Source: Tetranychus cinnabarinus | Taxonomy: Eukaryota > Arthropoda > Arachnida > Trombidiformes > Tetranychidae | Direction of reading: 5' to 3' | DNA: 64,000 bases | NCBI GenBank assembly: GCA_022266195.1 | Contig: WHVY01000004.1 | Coordinates: 6,837,501-6,901,500, forward strand | Shown: one piece after another, positions 27,084 through 40,400 of the stretch | Numbering within the stretch: position 1 is the first letter of the stretch | Layout of the letters: each line of letters starts with the position of its first letter | Program-made: the position numbers and the translations under genes | The notes under the pieces: model-generated | Seen by the model: the letters and a program-made list of their open reading frames with translations, nothing else | Told to the model about the DNA's origin: nothing | Database searches by the model: none

Positions 27084-27110
27084 CCTTTTTTTGTGATTTT
27101 TAACAACCAT
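27084..27110 (-). CDS. Possible first coding exon of the secreted repetitive protein
   Basis: Minus-strand ATG at 27108-27110 opens MVVKNHKKR, followed by a GTTAAG donor in phase 0. Joined to the exon ending at 26669 over a 414-bp intron it gives MVVKNHKKR-ILSVALLL, a signal peptide with a basic head, hydrophobic core and AVSA-like cleavage site. The donor is not a strong consensus and other upstream ATGs exist, so this is a proposal. Confidence 0.35.
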
Positions 27111-30100
27111 GACAAGAATCAACATTAACACATCATTATCATCTAAACAATAATTTAAAGCCACCATCATCATCAAAAATCTACTTTTGAATTATGTATC
27201 AACAAACAAGCTGATAATATCCTTATTTTACTCCACTTTGAATGTCTTTTTATCCCTTTATTTCTTTATTCTGTCTGACCTTTACATTTTGCCTTTCTCT
27301 TGATCAACTGATCAACATGAATATTTTGGCTGATGCATTTTAGGAATCGGACGTTAGCATCGTGACCTGAGATTGAACACATCAACAGCGATTGTTAAAA
27401 GTGGCCAACGGAAATCGTGTTTAAAAGATTATTATTGGTTAAGGAAGAAAGCAAAAGAGAAACAAAATAAGGTGAAAAGGTAACAAAACAAGCTTAGACA
27501 TTATAAGAAGCAAATGAAGATTGAGTTATGAATTGATGATGATGGCGATGATCAACAACAAAATGATTGAAGGAATAATGTATATTGGGTTTATTAATAA
27601 ATAAACCATTTTTTGGACCATAAAAATAAACTTACATTTCACTTGAGCTACATCAACATCATCAATACATACAGTCAACATAATTTGTTTATCCTTTTAT
27701 ATGCATACATTGAAAGATGGATACAGTAATAATAAATGAATTGATTTAGTTAAATCATATTAAGGTAAAACAAAAAAAAGAGAAGCAAAAAAGATTGATA
27801 AGTCAAAAAAAAGAAATTATTTTATTGATAATCTTTTCTGTTTCCATCTCTAAATATTCTTGCATTTCATTGATTCTAACAATCTGTTCTTTTTTCTCAA
27901 TCTTGATACTTTTTACTCTGACTTGAAGCATCTTGCTTCAGGCCTAACAGGTATCACCATCAATTTAGCATCAAAGCTAAAGATAAAGGAATCTGGTGGA
28001 TGATAAAATGAAAATAAATACATTTATTTATATCTAAAAAAAGGGATAAAAATGATTTTCAAGCGTTTACAGTTAAAGGTAAGATTTAAATGTTTTGCGG
28101 CAATTTATTAAACTTAAGATTCATTGGAGTTTGTTAGTTAATTTATATTAAATAAATATTATATTATATTGATTCCTCAAACCTTAACTGTATGTTTCCA
28201 AATTAACCTTATTATGTTTTTGGGCAAAATCAGAATCAGGTGAATGGAGGAATCAGTCTCATCAAAAGCTTATCTATCAAATAGTTAATCACAATAATTG
28301 CGACCATTTCACTCCAATGGTCATTTTCAGTGAGTTTTAATAATAAATGGCCAAATTAAGGATAACATTTAAACTAAATATCTAATTATTTGTATTTTTT
28401 TCAATTTAGATTTTTTTCTCAAGTAAACTTGGAATCAAATGGATGCCAATGCTGGTGATCAAAAATGATGTCAATTATTGAAAATGATATGATTTGAGGG
28501 AAACAATCAATAACTTTAAACAAATGGATGGATTGATTAATATCATCTCAACTCGGATTGTATTACAAAATGATGATTGATTAACAAGTTTGGCTTACAA
28601 TCAATAACCAGTTGTAACCTTGATGTCATCAAAAGGGCTCAAATCAATCAAAGAGACTTTCATTTGTGACTGGCTGCAAAGACTTGATCAAAGATTTGCT
28701 TTTGAAATGTGAATGAAATCAGTTAAACATTTCAATCAAAATTTGTAGCATCAATGGCTGAAAGACAAATCAACCCTTTCAAAATAAACATGTCAAACAA
28801 TTTTGAATATAAATTACAATATGTATAATTGAGTGGATCAATGAAGAGAGAAGCAGCTAAATGTTGACAAGGATGGATCTTACAAGCCTAAAACAAGTGT
28901 TTAGTATATGACAAGAGTTGCTGGTGAAAATGCAAATTGTAACAGTTTATGGATCATCGATATTGGAGGTTAACATTGAAAACCACACGATTCGTTCTGA
29001 TTAATTGTGATCCCAAACACCCAATAACGGACTACAAACATGATCAGAAATGATAGTAAACACACTCAACGTTAAACAATCAAACCAATTACAGCAGTTT
29101 TTTTTTTCATCATCATCTTATGCAAGTAGCATCTTTGGTCGGAAGCCAAAATTAACCTTAACCAGACTTGAAGCCACATACACTTGTTAACATAAAGTGA
29201 TCATCTCCATCATCATTATCATCATGATGTGTTTATTGAGAAGCTGTTACAATTATTACTGATTATTCTTACAATTAGTTGAAATGTTATTATCAATGTA
29301 CTGATTGCGTGTCTAATAGGAAGCAAAGAAAAGTAAATCAGTGTTGATGATCAGCACTTTTTTTTCCTGGAATATTTGGTAATATCTTTAAACACGCAAT
29401 AATAACGCGACGATAAAGCTGAAAATGATTGAGATGAAACTTTATTTATACCATTCAATGTAAATTACAATGGACACCAACAAACAAAGCTATTGATCAT
29501 TTTTCCAGTCATTATTAATCAACTCATTAATCTCAATTAGCGAAAGAACGTTAAACTAGCAAAGAGTTGTAAATTAAATCAACAGTTATTACAATTTGGT
29601 GGGACCAAACATGGATGGGCCAAAAGACTAAAGATGAAATTTAACCTTTTCAAAGACATGTTGAAATGTATTGATGGTCAACAATTGATGTGAACCTGTC
29701 AACAATTAACAATAATTGTCTACAAACATAATACAAGATGATGACATAGAGAAGAGCCCAAACAAATATAAAGCTACTGCTGATAACCAACGGAAAATGT
29801 TCCAATACAATTATAATGATGATAACAAGACAAGACAAGTGATAATAATAATAACAATAATGAGTTAAAGTGAACGAGTAAAAAAAAATTTGAGGCCAAC
29901 AGTTATTATTTAAGGTCATTTCCCGTTGATAAACAACAAGTTAACCATCAATAAGTTGGTCTATTTTATCCTTCATTACCTACTTATTATGTATCCGTTC
30001 AGTTTTTTGTTTTTTGCCAATTTTAAAAGGTCAATCTTGAGCTGTTCATCCTCATCATTGCCATCTTCATACCGATGAATTTCACAAACAAAAAAAATGA

Positions 30101-33100
30101 ACATTCAAATTCAGTTGAAAGAAGCAAGAAAACTCTTAAAGCAAAAAAGCAAAGATTGAAATACCAAACCAGGATAAGGATTTGAACATTCAACCATTTT
30201 CCTCATCTTCATCATTTAGATTTATAAAGACATTTTCAACCATTAATTTATCACTTAACCCATTCCTGAATCAAGATTACAAGATCAATTGATTAATTGG
30301 GTGAAAAATATTTGAACCCAATTTGCAAATCTCTTTGCTATTGCTTTTTAGATGGCAAAAAATGTCAATAATCAATCAGATTAACTCAACTAAATGCTAA
30401 TGTTGATTATTTCGATGCTTTAAAGGTCAACATTTCATGAGCAAAAGATTGAGCAAATTTATATCAACAAATCCCAAAGAGCAAAACGTTTTCACCTTTT
30501 CTTAAAACTAATTGAAAATTTGCAATCAAAAGTTGATCTCAAATTGAACTATTATAAGATTAATTGAAGTGGAAAATGAAAGTAAATCACTTTAATTGTA
30601 ATCATCATTATTGTTATAATTTTAATTTCTCATCACTTTTCTTAGCAATAATAAACAACAATTTAAATGCGGAAAAAGGAAGCTCAATGTTGGTCAGAAG
30701 TGACAAAAATAACGAGTTAATTGTGATTGAAATGGGAAAGAAAAGCGAAATTGAAATGGAAAATGTTTAAATGTAAAATTTAATGTAATCCTAATTGTTA
30801 ATCTGTTAATCTTAATGATATAAGGTGAATAAAATTGATGGACTTACAGTTAATGTTTGAAACATTGTGTTATCCAATTTGAAATCCTTAGATGAAAACA
30901 AATGATTTTTAAGTTGAATTCACAATTTGAAATGAAATCCTCAACCAACAGAGGAAACAACTCAAAGATGTATTCCAATCAATGAACAGGGTAAAGATGA
31001 ATGAGGATAAATGGAACCAGCAATAACAGATGAAAGAATAGAAGAAGAATAAAAAAATGAAAGAAAAAGGTAAACTTCTTCTTAACCTGGTCGTATCATT
31101 TAGTCAAATGATGCTGATGAGGATGAAAATGATGATCAAAAAAGATTCTTGATTTCAACTCAACTGAACCACTTATTCAACCTGTACTGGTCTCACCAAG
31201 TATGATGATAAACATGATATAGATTAGTTGCTCAGTTAGTGGGTCAAAAAGGGGAAGATGTTACCTGTTGTTGAGAAGATGAAATTGGAAAGGTAAATGG
31301 TGAGAAGGGAAAGAAGGAAAAGAGAGAGAGAGAAGACAAAAAATTAAATTCATCCCATGTTTACTCATTTCTTTTTTTTCTGGTTAATCTTTCTTTCTCC
31401 TCTTTCTCACTTTCAGTTCATCCTTTCACCTCTCCGCCTCTCATCATCATCCTCATCATGGAACATCATTTTCATCCATTTCATCATTTCTCTTCTTCTC
31501 TTTACTATTCATCTTCACTTTCTCTCCCTTCATCATTCTTCTCATCATTCCCATCATCTTTCCCCATTAATCATTCATCTTTTTTACCTCTTTTCTTGAC
31601 GCCACTTTTGGTTCCTCATTATTATTATTCTGGATTAGTTAATCCTTCAGTAGACCGGAAATACCCAGAAGCAAATCATTACTGAAATAGTTAATTAAAC
31701 AGTTTATGGAAACACTTGATTAACGAATGAATCATTAATGACATTTTTAAAAGTGTCACTTCAGGTTACAATGTTGTCAAACCTTTTCACAGCTTTTTAT
31801 CCCAATTGTGATTCACCTTTTTTTTGGTTGCTTATTGGATTTAGATTCATTAATCGGTCAGATCAGAGTCAAGCATGTAATAGCTTAAGTCAATATTTTA
31901 ACCTTTTTTTGAATCACCTCTCGAGAGTCATTTCACTTTTTATTCAAGTTTGGGTTTTAACTTTGGTTGCTGCGTTTAAGGTTAGAGGTTCAGGTAAGTC
32001 CCGATGCTCGTGGAGCTAAGCCATATTAAGACATCAGTTTTGGCTCATTTCGTGAATTATGCTTCTTCGGATCTTGTACAGGTTATTATTATTGTTATCA
32101 AACAGGTTATCAACTTGAGTCACCCTATGCTGTTTGGCCTCGAATTGAATAAAACCTTTGATAACTCATCTTTGTCTATTAAAGCAAACAGATAATCTGT
32201 CGATGAAATTTACATAAATGTCTGGCCTTTTTTAAGACTTTGGTCAAAAAACTCTAAGTTCAGGAAACTTGTATTAAAAAGGTAGTGAGACCATGATGTG
32301 CATTTATAATGAGCATCGGAACTCACCTAATGACATACAATAACATCTGATGGTTCAGGATTGAATCGTAAATGCAAAGTAATCTGGGAATTTGGTTTGT
32401 ATATTGAAATGTTTATTATGATCAAATCAACCTTTACGTAAATCTGTTTGATAGTTATTGTTGGTTTATTATCGGTGTTAATTATGGTCAATATACAGTG
32501 CAATGTACGATAATGGGAGGGTGAAAATAGCTACGGTTCACTATTCGCAGATCGAATCCGTTATTTTAAATTTTGTTTCATCAACTTTGCCATTGCTATC
32601 TAAATTGGCGACCTTTTTGATTGATATTTGACGAAAGCAAATCAAGTTAGTTAATAGCTGGAGAAACTGAAATGAAATCAAATTCCAATTGAAATTAGAT
32701 TTAACCTTTCCTCAGAAGCCATTGAAACAATTATCCCGTTATCTGGGTCACCACTGTAAACAAGTTTCATTAACTCAACAGTTTCTGATCAAAGGCAAAA
32801 ACATTTCTCAACCAAACAAGATTAAACAATGTATTAAGACTGTAATTTCATGAGATTTCATTAACATTTCAATCAAATGATTAAACATTCAAACAATTGT
32901 TATATTGAATGACGCAAGTAAAGATCTAATGTTGCATCAGTCAAAAAGAAGTCAAATTTTCGCCTTTATTTCAAGCTTGAAAGTTACTTATTTCAAGTTT
33001 TATGGACCAAGGCGAACTTAAAAATCACTTTCGCTAACCAATGGTAAAATTAATAATGAAATACACAAACAGTTGACTATTGTGAATCTCATTTAGGTCT

Positions 33101-34264
33101 AATTGCTCTTTATCTGAAATCTATGATGTATCAGAATTTTCTCTTCACCTCTTTCAGTTTACATGGAATTGCTTAAATAGTGGAAACTAACAATTAGTTC
33201 AATCATCATTATAAACCTTAGATTTAACTTTAAAAGATTAACCTGATTGAGTGTCAATTTAAATGCCAATGTTGCCCCTTCTTAGTCCGCAAAGCCTTAC
33301 TCTTACCGGTTAAACTCAAACTGCTCTTGGAGTTGAATCTGTGTTGAATCGGGAAAAGTAAAATTGGAAAAATGTAAATTGTCTTGTCAGACAATTGAAA
33401 GGCAATTAAATTGATCATCAACAATTAGAGACAAATGAGGGTAAATTGTACACACTCAGCAACCAACAATTATCAAAAATTAAAATGATAATTTGAATTA
33501 AATTAAACTGATCCATTGACAAGACACACAAGATGAACTGTTGTAATTTGCAAGTTAAATTGACAGTTGATCCACCAGAACAACAATTAAACCTTTTTTT
33601 AAAATAAATTTTTAAACCTTAATTGTTGGCGCAACTTAAATTGAAAGGCAATAATTAACAAATTGATCAAGTTTCTACCTTATTAAATTGAATAGTAAAA
33701 AAAAATGTTGAAATAATGTTGTTAAATTGATGGACAATATAAATCAATATTGAAGTCCGTGAATGAAACAAAAAAGAGTGATCAAGAAAAGCGGACGATA
33801 ATTAAATGAATCTCATGAATAAAAGTTAAATTATGAATGATGATGACGAAGGTAAAAATGTTCATCAAAATTGCTCTGACACGTTGTCTTATTATTTACT
33901 CTGAAAGCCTGAAAGCTTCTCACCACGTATTAGTTAATATTATTACCTGGTCGTTCTGGTTATAAGTTGATAATAATGTTTCTGGCCATTTTTTACCTTC
34001 TCTTGTTCATTGTGAACCATTTGATTTTTGGTTATTTAAAATAACGATTTACGATTTTGCTGGTTATCTATCGGGTTGAAGTGAAATAAATTTAGACCAT
34101 TTAACTTGAAGGAAGATGAAGATGAAAAGATTCACTATCATTTGCTGACTGGACTCAATGATGAAGGATAAAAATTCAGCCAAAAACTCAGTTTGAACTG
34201 GAAACTGATTAACTAAAAATAGGAACATTTAGTAACCTCCAGGCGAAATTTATTTCGATTACAA

Positions 34265-34285
34265 GATGATGATGATGATGATGAT
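34265..34285. repeat. GAT trinucleotide microsatellite
   Basis: Seven GAT units in tandem within noncoding sequence. Confidence 0.9.
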
Positions 34286-35390
34286 TAAAATGAAGATGTT
34301 TTAATAATCAAAGTAATGCTCAATCCCAATTGGAATTTAGTTTAATTTTTTTTCTCCATTTCAACTATTCTGTTTCCTTATTGGCAACCTTTTTTTCACC
34401 CAATTTAACCAGATTTTGTTCATTCAATTATCAAATTGTATCGATTTTATCATTTCTCCAAATATTTAATATTCATATTCAATACATTCATCACTTTTGA
34501 CCAAATTTATTGCCTTTTATTTTTACCATTTTGTATCATTTGTCCAACTATTGAATTTCATTTTCTCATTGAAATCACTTTGAGCTGGAAATTATTTTTG
34601 ACCAAATTTTTGGTACTTTTTGTGCTGATTTTGTGTTGATTTTGTTGAAAGCAAAAGTCGATTCGATTGCAAATTTGGAAGAAAATTCTTTGGAATTTGT
34701 TTCGATTTGGATTTTCTTGAATCAATTTTGTGTTGAAGCTGTTTGAGTCAATTGTACAGTTGAAGCTCAGGTTTTGATTTGTCCAGTTTGTTGCCCTTTC
34801 CAGTGAAAATCAACACAAATGACCCAAAAATTTTTGTTAACTATTTCTTTCATTTAGTGAAATTGAGCGCAAAAAGTAACAAAAATTGTTCACTGTTTAG
34901 TCAAATTGTTATTCAAATATTAAACATTTTTGATCAAAAAGTAATTCATCTTTTCCTTGGTTTTCATCTTAATTCAAAATTCATTTCAATGTGATATTGC
35001 TTAACTTCATTTCAAATTCAGATTCCAAATTTCAATCAGTTTAATCTTCTTAAAGTTTTGATCAAAATAATAACAAATTTAATTTTCAACTTATTAATAA
35101 ATATTAGCTAATCACATCAGTCTTACCTTAAATCTTGTGTAATGTTAATTGCCAAGTGTGATTTATATACACTTTTCAATGCTTCTTTCAGACGGAATTT
35201 CCATTTTCAATTTTATGGTTTAGCTTTTTAAAAATCGTTCGAATATTGAACCCAAAGATTCCTATTACCTTCAAAAACGGTCCAACAGCTCGAAATCACA
35301 GTTAATTTTCAATGAAAGCCTTTATTCAAGTTGATTTTCAATCAAATTTACCAAGAAATCTCCTTAACTAATTAACACGATTTAGACTTA

Positions 35391-35983
35391 AAGGGTGGAA
35401 CAAAAGTAGGGCCACAAACTTTGAGACTTAATAATTAAATAATGAAAACAGGCAATTCGATGGATTTTTATACTGACTAGTATAATGACATTGCTGAAAT
35501 CAAGCTACAAGTTGGTTATTTAATTATTGAAAGTGGCCCATCTCTCGATACTTTACGTAATTTTTTCTTCAAGTCGACCAAAGATTTTTGCCGGAGCTTT
35601 CGGTAATTTTTTTCGATATATTAGTCCATATTTTGGTGAAATCACACATTTTTCTAGGAGTGTTGACCTTTGCGAATATTCGTCTTAACATAAAGCCCAA
35701 AATTCCTCAATTGAGCGAGCTTGGGGGTGGTTGGGAGGATTAGACGCTCGGTCAACACAATCGATTTTTTTCACTTTTCATTTGCAATTGGCAGACTTGA
35801 TTAAAGAGGAATTCGTTAGATTTACGTTTACTAGCCATGGTTTGGATAAAAATGTGCAAATTTAGTATCAAATGAAAGCCAAGAATCTAAGCAGTTTAGT
35901 TCAATCTCTTTAAAAATTCAAACTGACCTCTAATATGAGATAAACTGAGCAAAAATTTGTGACCGCACTTTTGTTCCACCCTT
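35391..35983 (-). mobile_element. Internally deleted mariner-like element with intact ends
   Basis: The 593-bp element has terminal inverted repeats of about 28 bp. The left end starts AAGGGTGGAACAAAAGT and the right end is its complement, with three mismatches over 28 positions. Both ends are flanked by the dinucleotide TA (35389-35390 and 35984-35985), as expected for Tc1/mariner target duplication. Inside, on the minus strand, is the broken 3' part of a DDE transposase. The element is too short to be autonomous. Confidence 0.85.
35569..35838 (-). pseudogene. Remnant of a mariner-like DDE transposase
   Basis: A short start-like segment (MASKRKSNEFLFNQ) begins at 35838. A deletion then apparently joins it to the C-terminal part, with RASNPPNHPQARSIEEFWAL, a signature close to the NPPN-PQ-RPIE-FWAL block of mariner-like transposases. 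An in-frame TAA follows right after FWALC. The frame then shifts, and the tail continues in another frame with KMCDFTKIWTNISKKITE. The catalytic core is missing, so this is a relic. Confidence 0.75.
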
Positions 35984-36613
35984 TATTTAGGTTTATTTGG
36001 GTTCATTTGTTATTGATGATTGTTTCTAACCAAATATACACTTAGCAAAGACTTGTGCTAACAATATTAGCGATTAACATTGAAGTCAAAGACTTATTGA
36101 CTTATAACTATGAACCCACCTTTTGAATTACCGTTAAATAACAGTTCTTCAAGATCTTAATCGTTAATTTCATGGTTATTCAAGAAATTATTGTAGTTAT
36201 AAGAATGTTTGTTTTTATTTGTTTAATGATTTAATGAGCCAACAATGGAAAATGTTTGAAATTAAATATCTATACATCTATACAATATATAAAGTCAAAG
36301 CATCAAATTTTTGCGTCAAGATTGTGGTCGAACTGAGCGGGTTCTAAGAAAAAAAATTACACAGCGTGAAAGCCTTAATACAACTACAACGACGAAAAAT
36401 AGAAAACCTGTCCTCAGAATCTCATGACCTCTGAGAAATTCATGAAAATAGAGAATGGGGGAAAAAATGTAGAATCCGTATTCAATAACATTGAGAGAGG
36501 GGGAAAAACTTTTTGTTATTTAGGTTGATGGTTGATTGTTGGACCAGGATTTTATGTAAAACTTTGTCATTTGAGTAAAGAGAGGACCGGACGTTTTTTC
36601 ACCAGTTTTTTTA

Positions 36614-36809
36614 CCGTCTTTTCACCGTATTGTACACCACTCGATCCAATACACCACACCTGGTCACTCTAAAAAAGCCACTCTAAAGTGATGGACAATT
36701 CAATGGACAATTTTGTTGAGAAAAGTTTCTTTAAAAAGTGATTTTGTTTGATTTAGTTGATTTGGTAGATGTGTTGGATTGGGCGGTGGACAATACCGTG
36801 AAAAGACGG
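36614..36809. mobile_element. MITE-like foldback element
   Basis: Inverted ends of about 46 bp (36614-36659 and 36764-36809) match at roughly 85%: CCGTCTTTTCAC(C/G)GTATTGT, then CACC and ATCCAA blocks. TTA lies on both sides, which would fit the 3-bp TWA target duplication of PIF/Harbinger elements. A second copy of the left end at 53184-53210 includes the adjoining T run, so the true border may be further out. There is no coding capacity. Confidence 0.65.
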
Positions 36810-37446
36810 TTAGCATGGGTGGTTAAAAGAAATTTACGATCAGCCATGATCGTGTCTCAGCTTGTTGGTTTTAATTGTAATGGTAGACTAATGTTAAGAG
36901 AAAACTTTAGTTGAAAGTGAAACCAATAGATGGCATTGAGTGCCTTTGAATAACTTTACTTTTCCTGAATCATTTTGTTCAGCCAATTATCCTTTGCTAT
37001 TTTTTGTTCATCTGAATTATTCTGAGAACTTTTTTCCCATGTTTAACTTGAACATTCTTGCGCTGATGTTTACCTTACCAGTCTATGTACGCAATTGCCA
37101 GCAAATGATTGACAAAGGTTAACCCAAAAGGATTGACTAGACTTGAAAGTTTACTTTTTTTTCGCGTCTCTTTTCCCTTGCAAAAGCAAATGTGAAAAAT
37201 CAAAAGTAAAACAAGAATAAATTGTTCCAATTAATTATCAATTGTTCCAAATTCCAATTAAGGCAACCTAAAGACAGTTGATTCTTTAATCATGAATTAA
37301 TTGAAAGACACTAATTAACTGTGAAAACAATGAAAAGTTGACGGCAAAAAGTGTCGCCAAAAAATCAACTTAAAGCAACATTTAAATTTGCCCTCTAATT
37401 GTGTCCATTCATTTGTTCATCCAACAATTGGATTTAATTGGTCAAC

Positions 37447-40400
37447 ATGAACTACAGTGGATCAACCGGCAATTCTGGACCCAAAAAGGCAGCCAAACAG
37501 GAGAAGGCTTCAATCACAGCTCAAGATCCATTTGAGGTAAAACAACAATTAGACACTTGACCAACTTTGACCGAAAGTGAAACTGAGTCTCAATGAGATT
37601 AATTAAAAGTAATGATTAAAATGATTGATGATGTTAATTAACGACCTTAACTGGTTGACATTTAATTTTTACCTTTTGGTCAACAACAATTTGATACAAT
37701 TGATTGCTCGTTATTGGCCTCAATGAGTTTACCCATTAATACAATAACGATATTTGCCTCAGATTATTTCATTGTTACAAGAAAAGTTATTCAATGGGAA
37801 TCGAGATAATTTTCACCACATTTACTCGATTCTCCTCTAATTTTAGATTGTTATAATTTACTGGAAATGAATTGTTCTTTGAATGTTTTTACTGTTCCTT
37901 CAGATTCTTCATTTGATCATGATTTATTGGAATCCATTTTACTTTCAGAAATGATCAAAATTGATGCTAAAAATGGACAGACAAGGAATGAACAAATATC
38001 AACAATAGATTCATCAATCAAAATGTTTTTATCTGTTTACCGAAATTCTGTTAATCAAGTGTCAATGTTTGTCTAAATTACAAATCTATTTCAACACTTG
38101 ACATGAAATGCTCAGAATTCAATGAAACAAATTGTTCTTCGACTTTGTTTTCAGATTTCATTCCCAGTCAATCTTTAGGTTGTAAAGGTTTTTTTTCATC
38201 AAATTTTTGCGCTTTTTTGTTGAAATTTTTTCGTCTCTTTACAGACTCAACATTTCAACAACAATTATCATGGAAAAAAGTAACTTCTTGAATAGAGGAA
38301 AATATTTTTTGTTACTTTTTCCTCTTTACGAGTCATTGTGCATTTTTCGATTCCATTCAATTGTAATCACTAACAAAGCTAATATTTTTGCCATAATTTT
38401 CATCTGACTGGAGGCAAAAAGCACAAAACATTTGCTTAGAAAGTTTCAAGACGCTAAACAAGTTGAATGGAAGAGTTCAAGTGAACAAGCAAATTGATAC
38501 TTGAACATGGGCTGAGTTCATAAAAAATCAAACAAAAAATTGATGTAAAAAAATATGTAAACAGAAATAATGATTATATGCTTTGAATAGCAGGGAAAAA
38601 ATGGGCAACAAAATGTTTCAATAAAAGTTAGTGCATCAAGTTGAACATTGAAATGAACAAAAAATTGAAGTCAAAAATCAATTTTAAAATTAACGATTGG
38701 ATCAAACTAGAGTTAGAACTTGAAAATCGCTCTTTCATCTTCCAAGCATTTCCAGTTCAAAATAGTTTCGTTCGTCAAAATATCAACTTAAAATCCTCCG
38801 AATCTAATGAGTTATAATTTAACAAGTAACTTGCGAACTTAGCAATTGTTTTCTTCCAAGTAATTAACTGCTATCACATTGATTTTGACACAATATTTTC
38901 GGCGATTTCTTCAATCATAAGTTCTGTCCGATTTAAGGAAAATTATTAAAGATCTACCCTCATATGTGACCTTTTCTTCGGTCTCCTAGTCTAGAAATCA
39001 AAGAAATCACTTTTCCAATATGAAAGTTGGAGAGTTAAATAGAAAGAAAATGAATAGAAGTTCTAACGCATAACAGATTGATATTTAGTGAAATTAACAA
39101 GGGAAGTGTCCCAAGTCATTCGAATAAAAGTCAATCTTTCCATCACAGAACAATTAGGATTTATGAGTATCCGATTCTCTGGAGATCTTTCGATTCGTAA
39201 ATAGACTAGAAAAAAGCATCAAAAACCAATATTTTTACATGTTATTATGGTAATGAAGATACAAAACAAAATGAGTTAAACAAAAGACTCATCGCAATCG
39301 GTAAATACCATTGCTTGTCACCAATAGACAATAAGTTGCGTTTTCTGAACGATCTCTTCATTTGCGAATCAACTCTATCATTAGTTCAACAAATCAAACT
39401 CACACTAATCATTGAAATCTGTTCGAAGTGCTTGAGACATTTTCCTTCTAAAGTATTTTTCATAAAACTATTTCTCTCTTGTAAATTATGTTTACAGATG
39501 AGAAGTTTTCATGTTTAAAATGTTTTCGAGTATTAAACAAGCTCATAATCGAAATTCGGTCTAATGTTTCAAACGAAAGACCAATAATTATCATGCTTCT
39601 CTTATGTTACATGGAATGATAAACTCTTGCAACAACAAAAGCAATTGTAAATGTTGTCTGGATACAAATTCGTGCAACTATTGAATGTCCAATTTTAAGA
39701 TCAGCTTATTGCGGTCATTCCATCCATTTCAGCATTTTGCTTGCAGAATTTAAATTATCTTATTTGGCTGTAATTCTTGTAACCAGACAATATCAAGTTG
39801 TAAAATGTGCACTTTGGATAGAAATATTGTTTTTGAGAAATATACAAATCTCGATATTGAGTTGATGAAATTTCTGGCCTCATTGACGCCTTTATTTGAC
39901 TCTCAATTATTGTCAGTTTTTGAAGTCCAAATGACAAAATATTTGGTTTGCCTCTGCAATCATTATTTATTATTAGTTTGATTTATTTATTTATATTTTC
40001 ATCTCAATTGTGTTTGTGTGTGAACTGAGTAATCAAAGACTGGGAGTGAAAAGTTGTGTACAATTTTGCCTCATCATAAACATGGTAACCTTTAGATTGC
40101 GTGACAATTTTCTGAACTTTTTGCTCTTCTCTTTTTCTTTTTCCTTCATTTTCATCATTTTGTGTTTATTTTTCCCATGTCAGCGATGGATAAACTTTAT
40201 ACTTTTTTGTTCAACTATTTTTGCTTCTCTTTGCGTCAAATTCATCATAAGTATCATCATCATCATCATCGTCATCATCATTCAGTCTCCCTCCAGGGTA
40301 AAAGCTGAGTTGCTTCTCATGTTCTTTAGACTCTTTTCAATTCTTTAAACAGTTTCTTCGACCAAACCTTCTGTTATCTTCAATGATGTAGTTGATGATG

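Larger units (their letters stand above)
27111..37446. other. Intergenic region between two divergent genes
   Basis: About 10.3 kb separates the likely start of the secreted-protein gene (leftwards) from the first exon of the DPP-like gene (rightwards). It is AT-rich with GAT/CAT microsatellites (for example 34265-34285) and TC-rich tracts near 31.3-31.6 kb. It also carries a degenerate mariner-like element and a foldback element near its right end. Short open frames here are low complexity or without resemblance to proteins. It presumably includes promoters and 5' UTR exons of both genes. Confidence 0.55.

Noticed and set aside
31738..32019. 93-codon frame ending near a strong donor (CAGGTAAGT)
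   Set aside because: A good donor alone does not support an exon. The translation matches nothing, and no partner exon was found.
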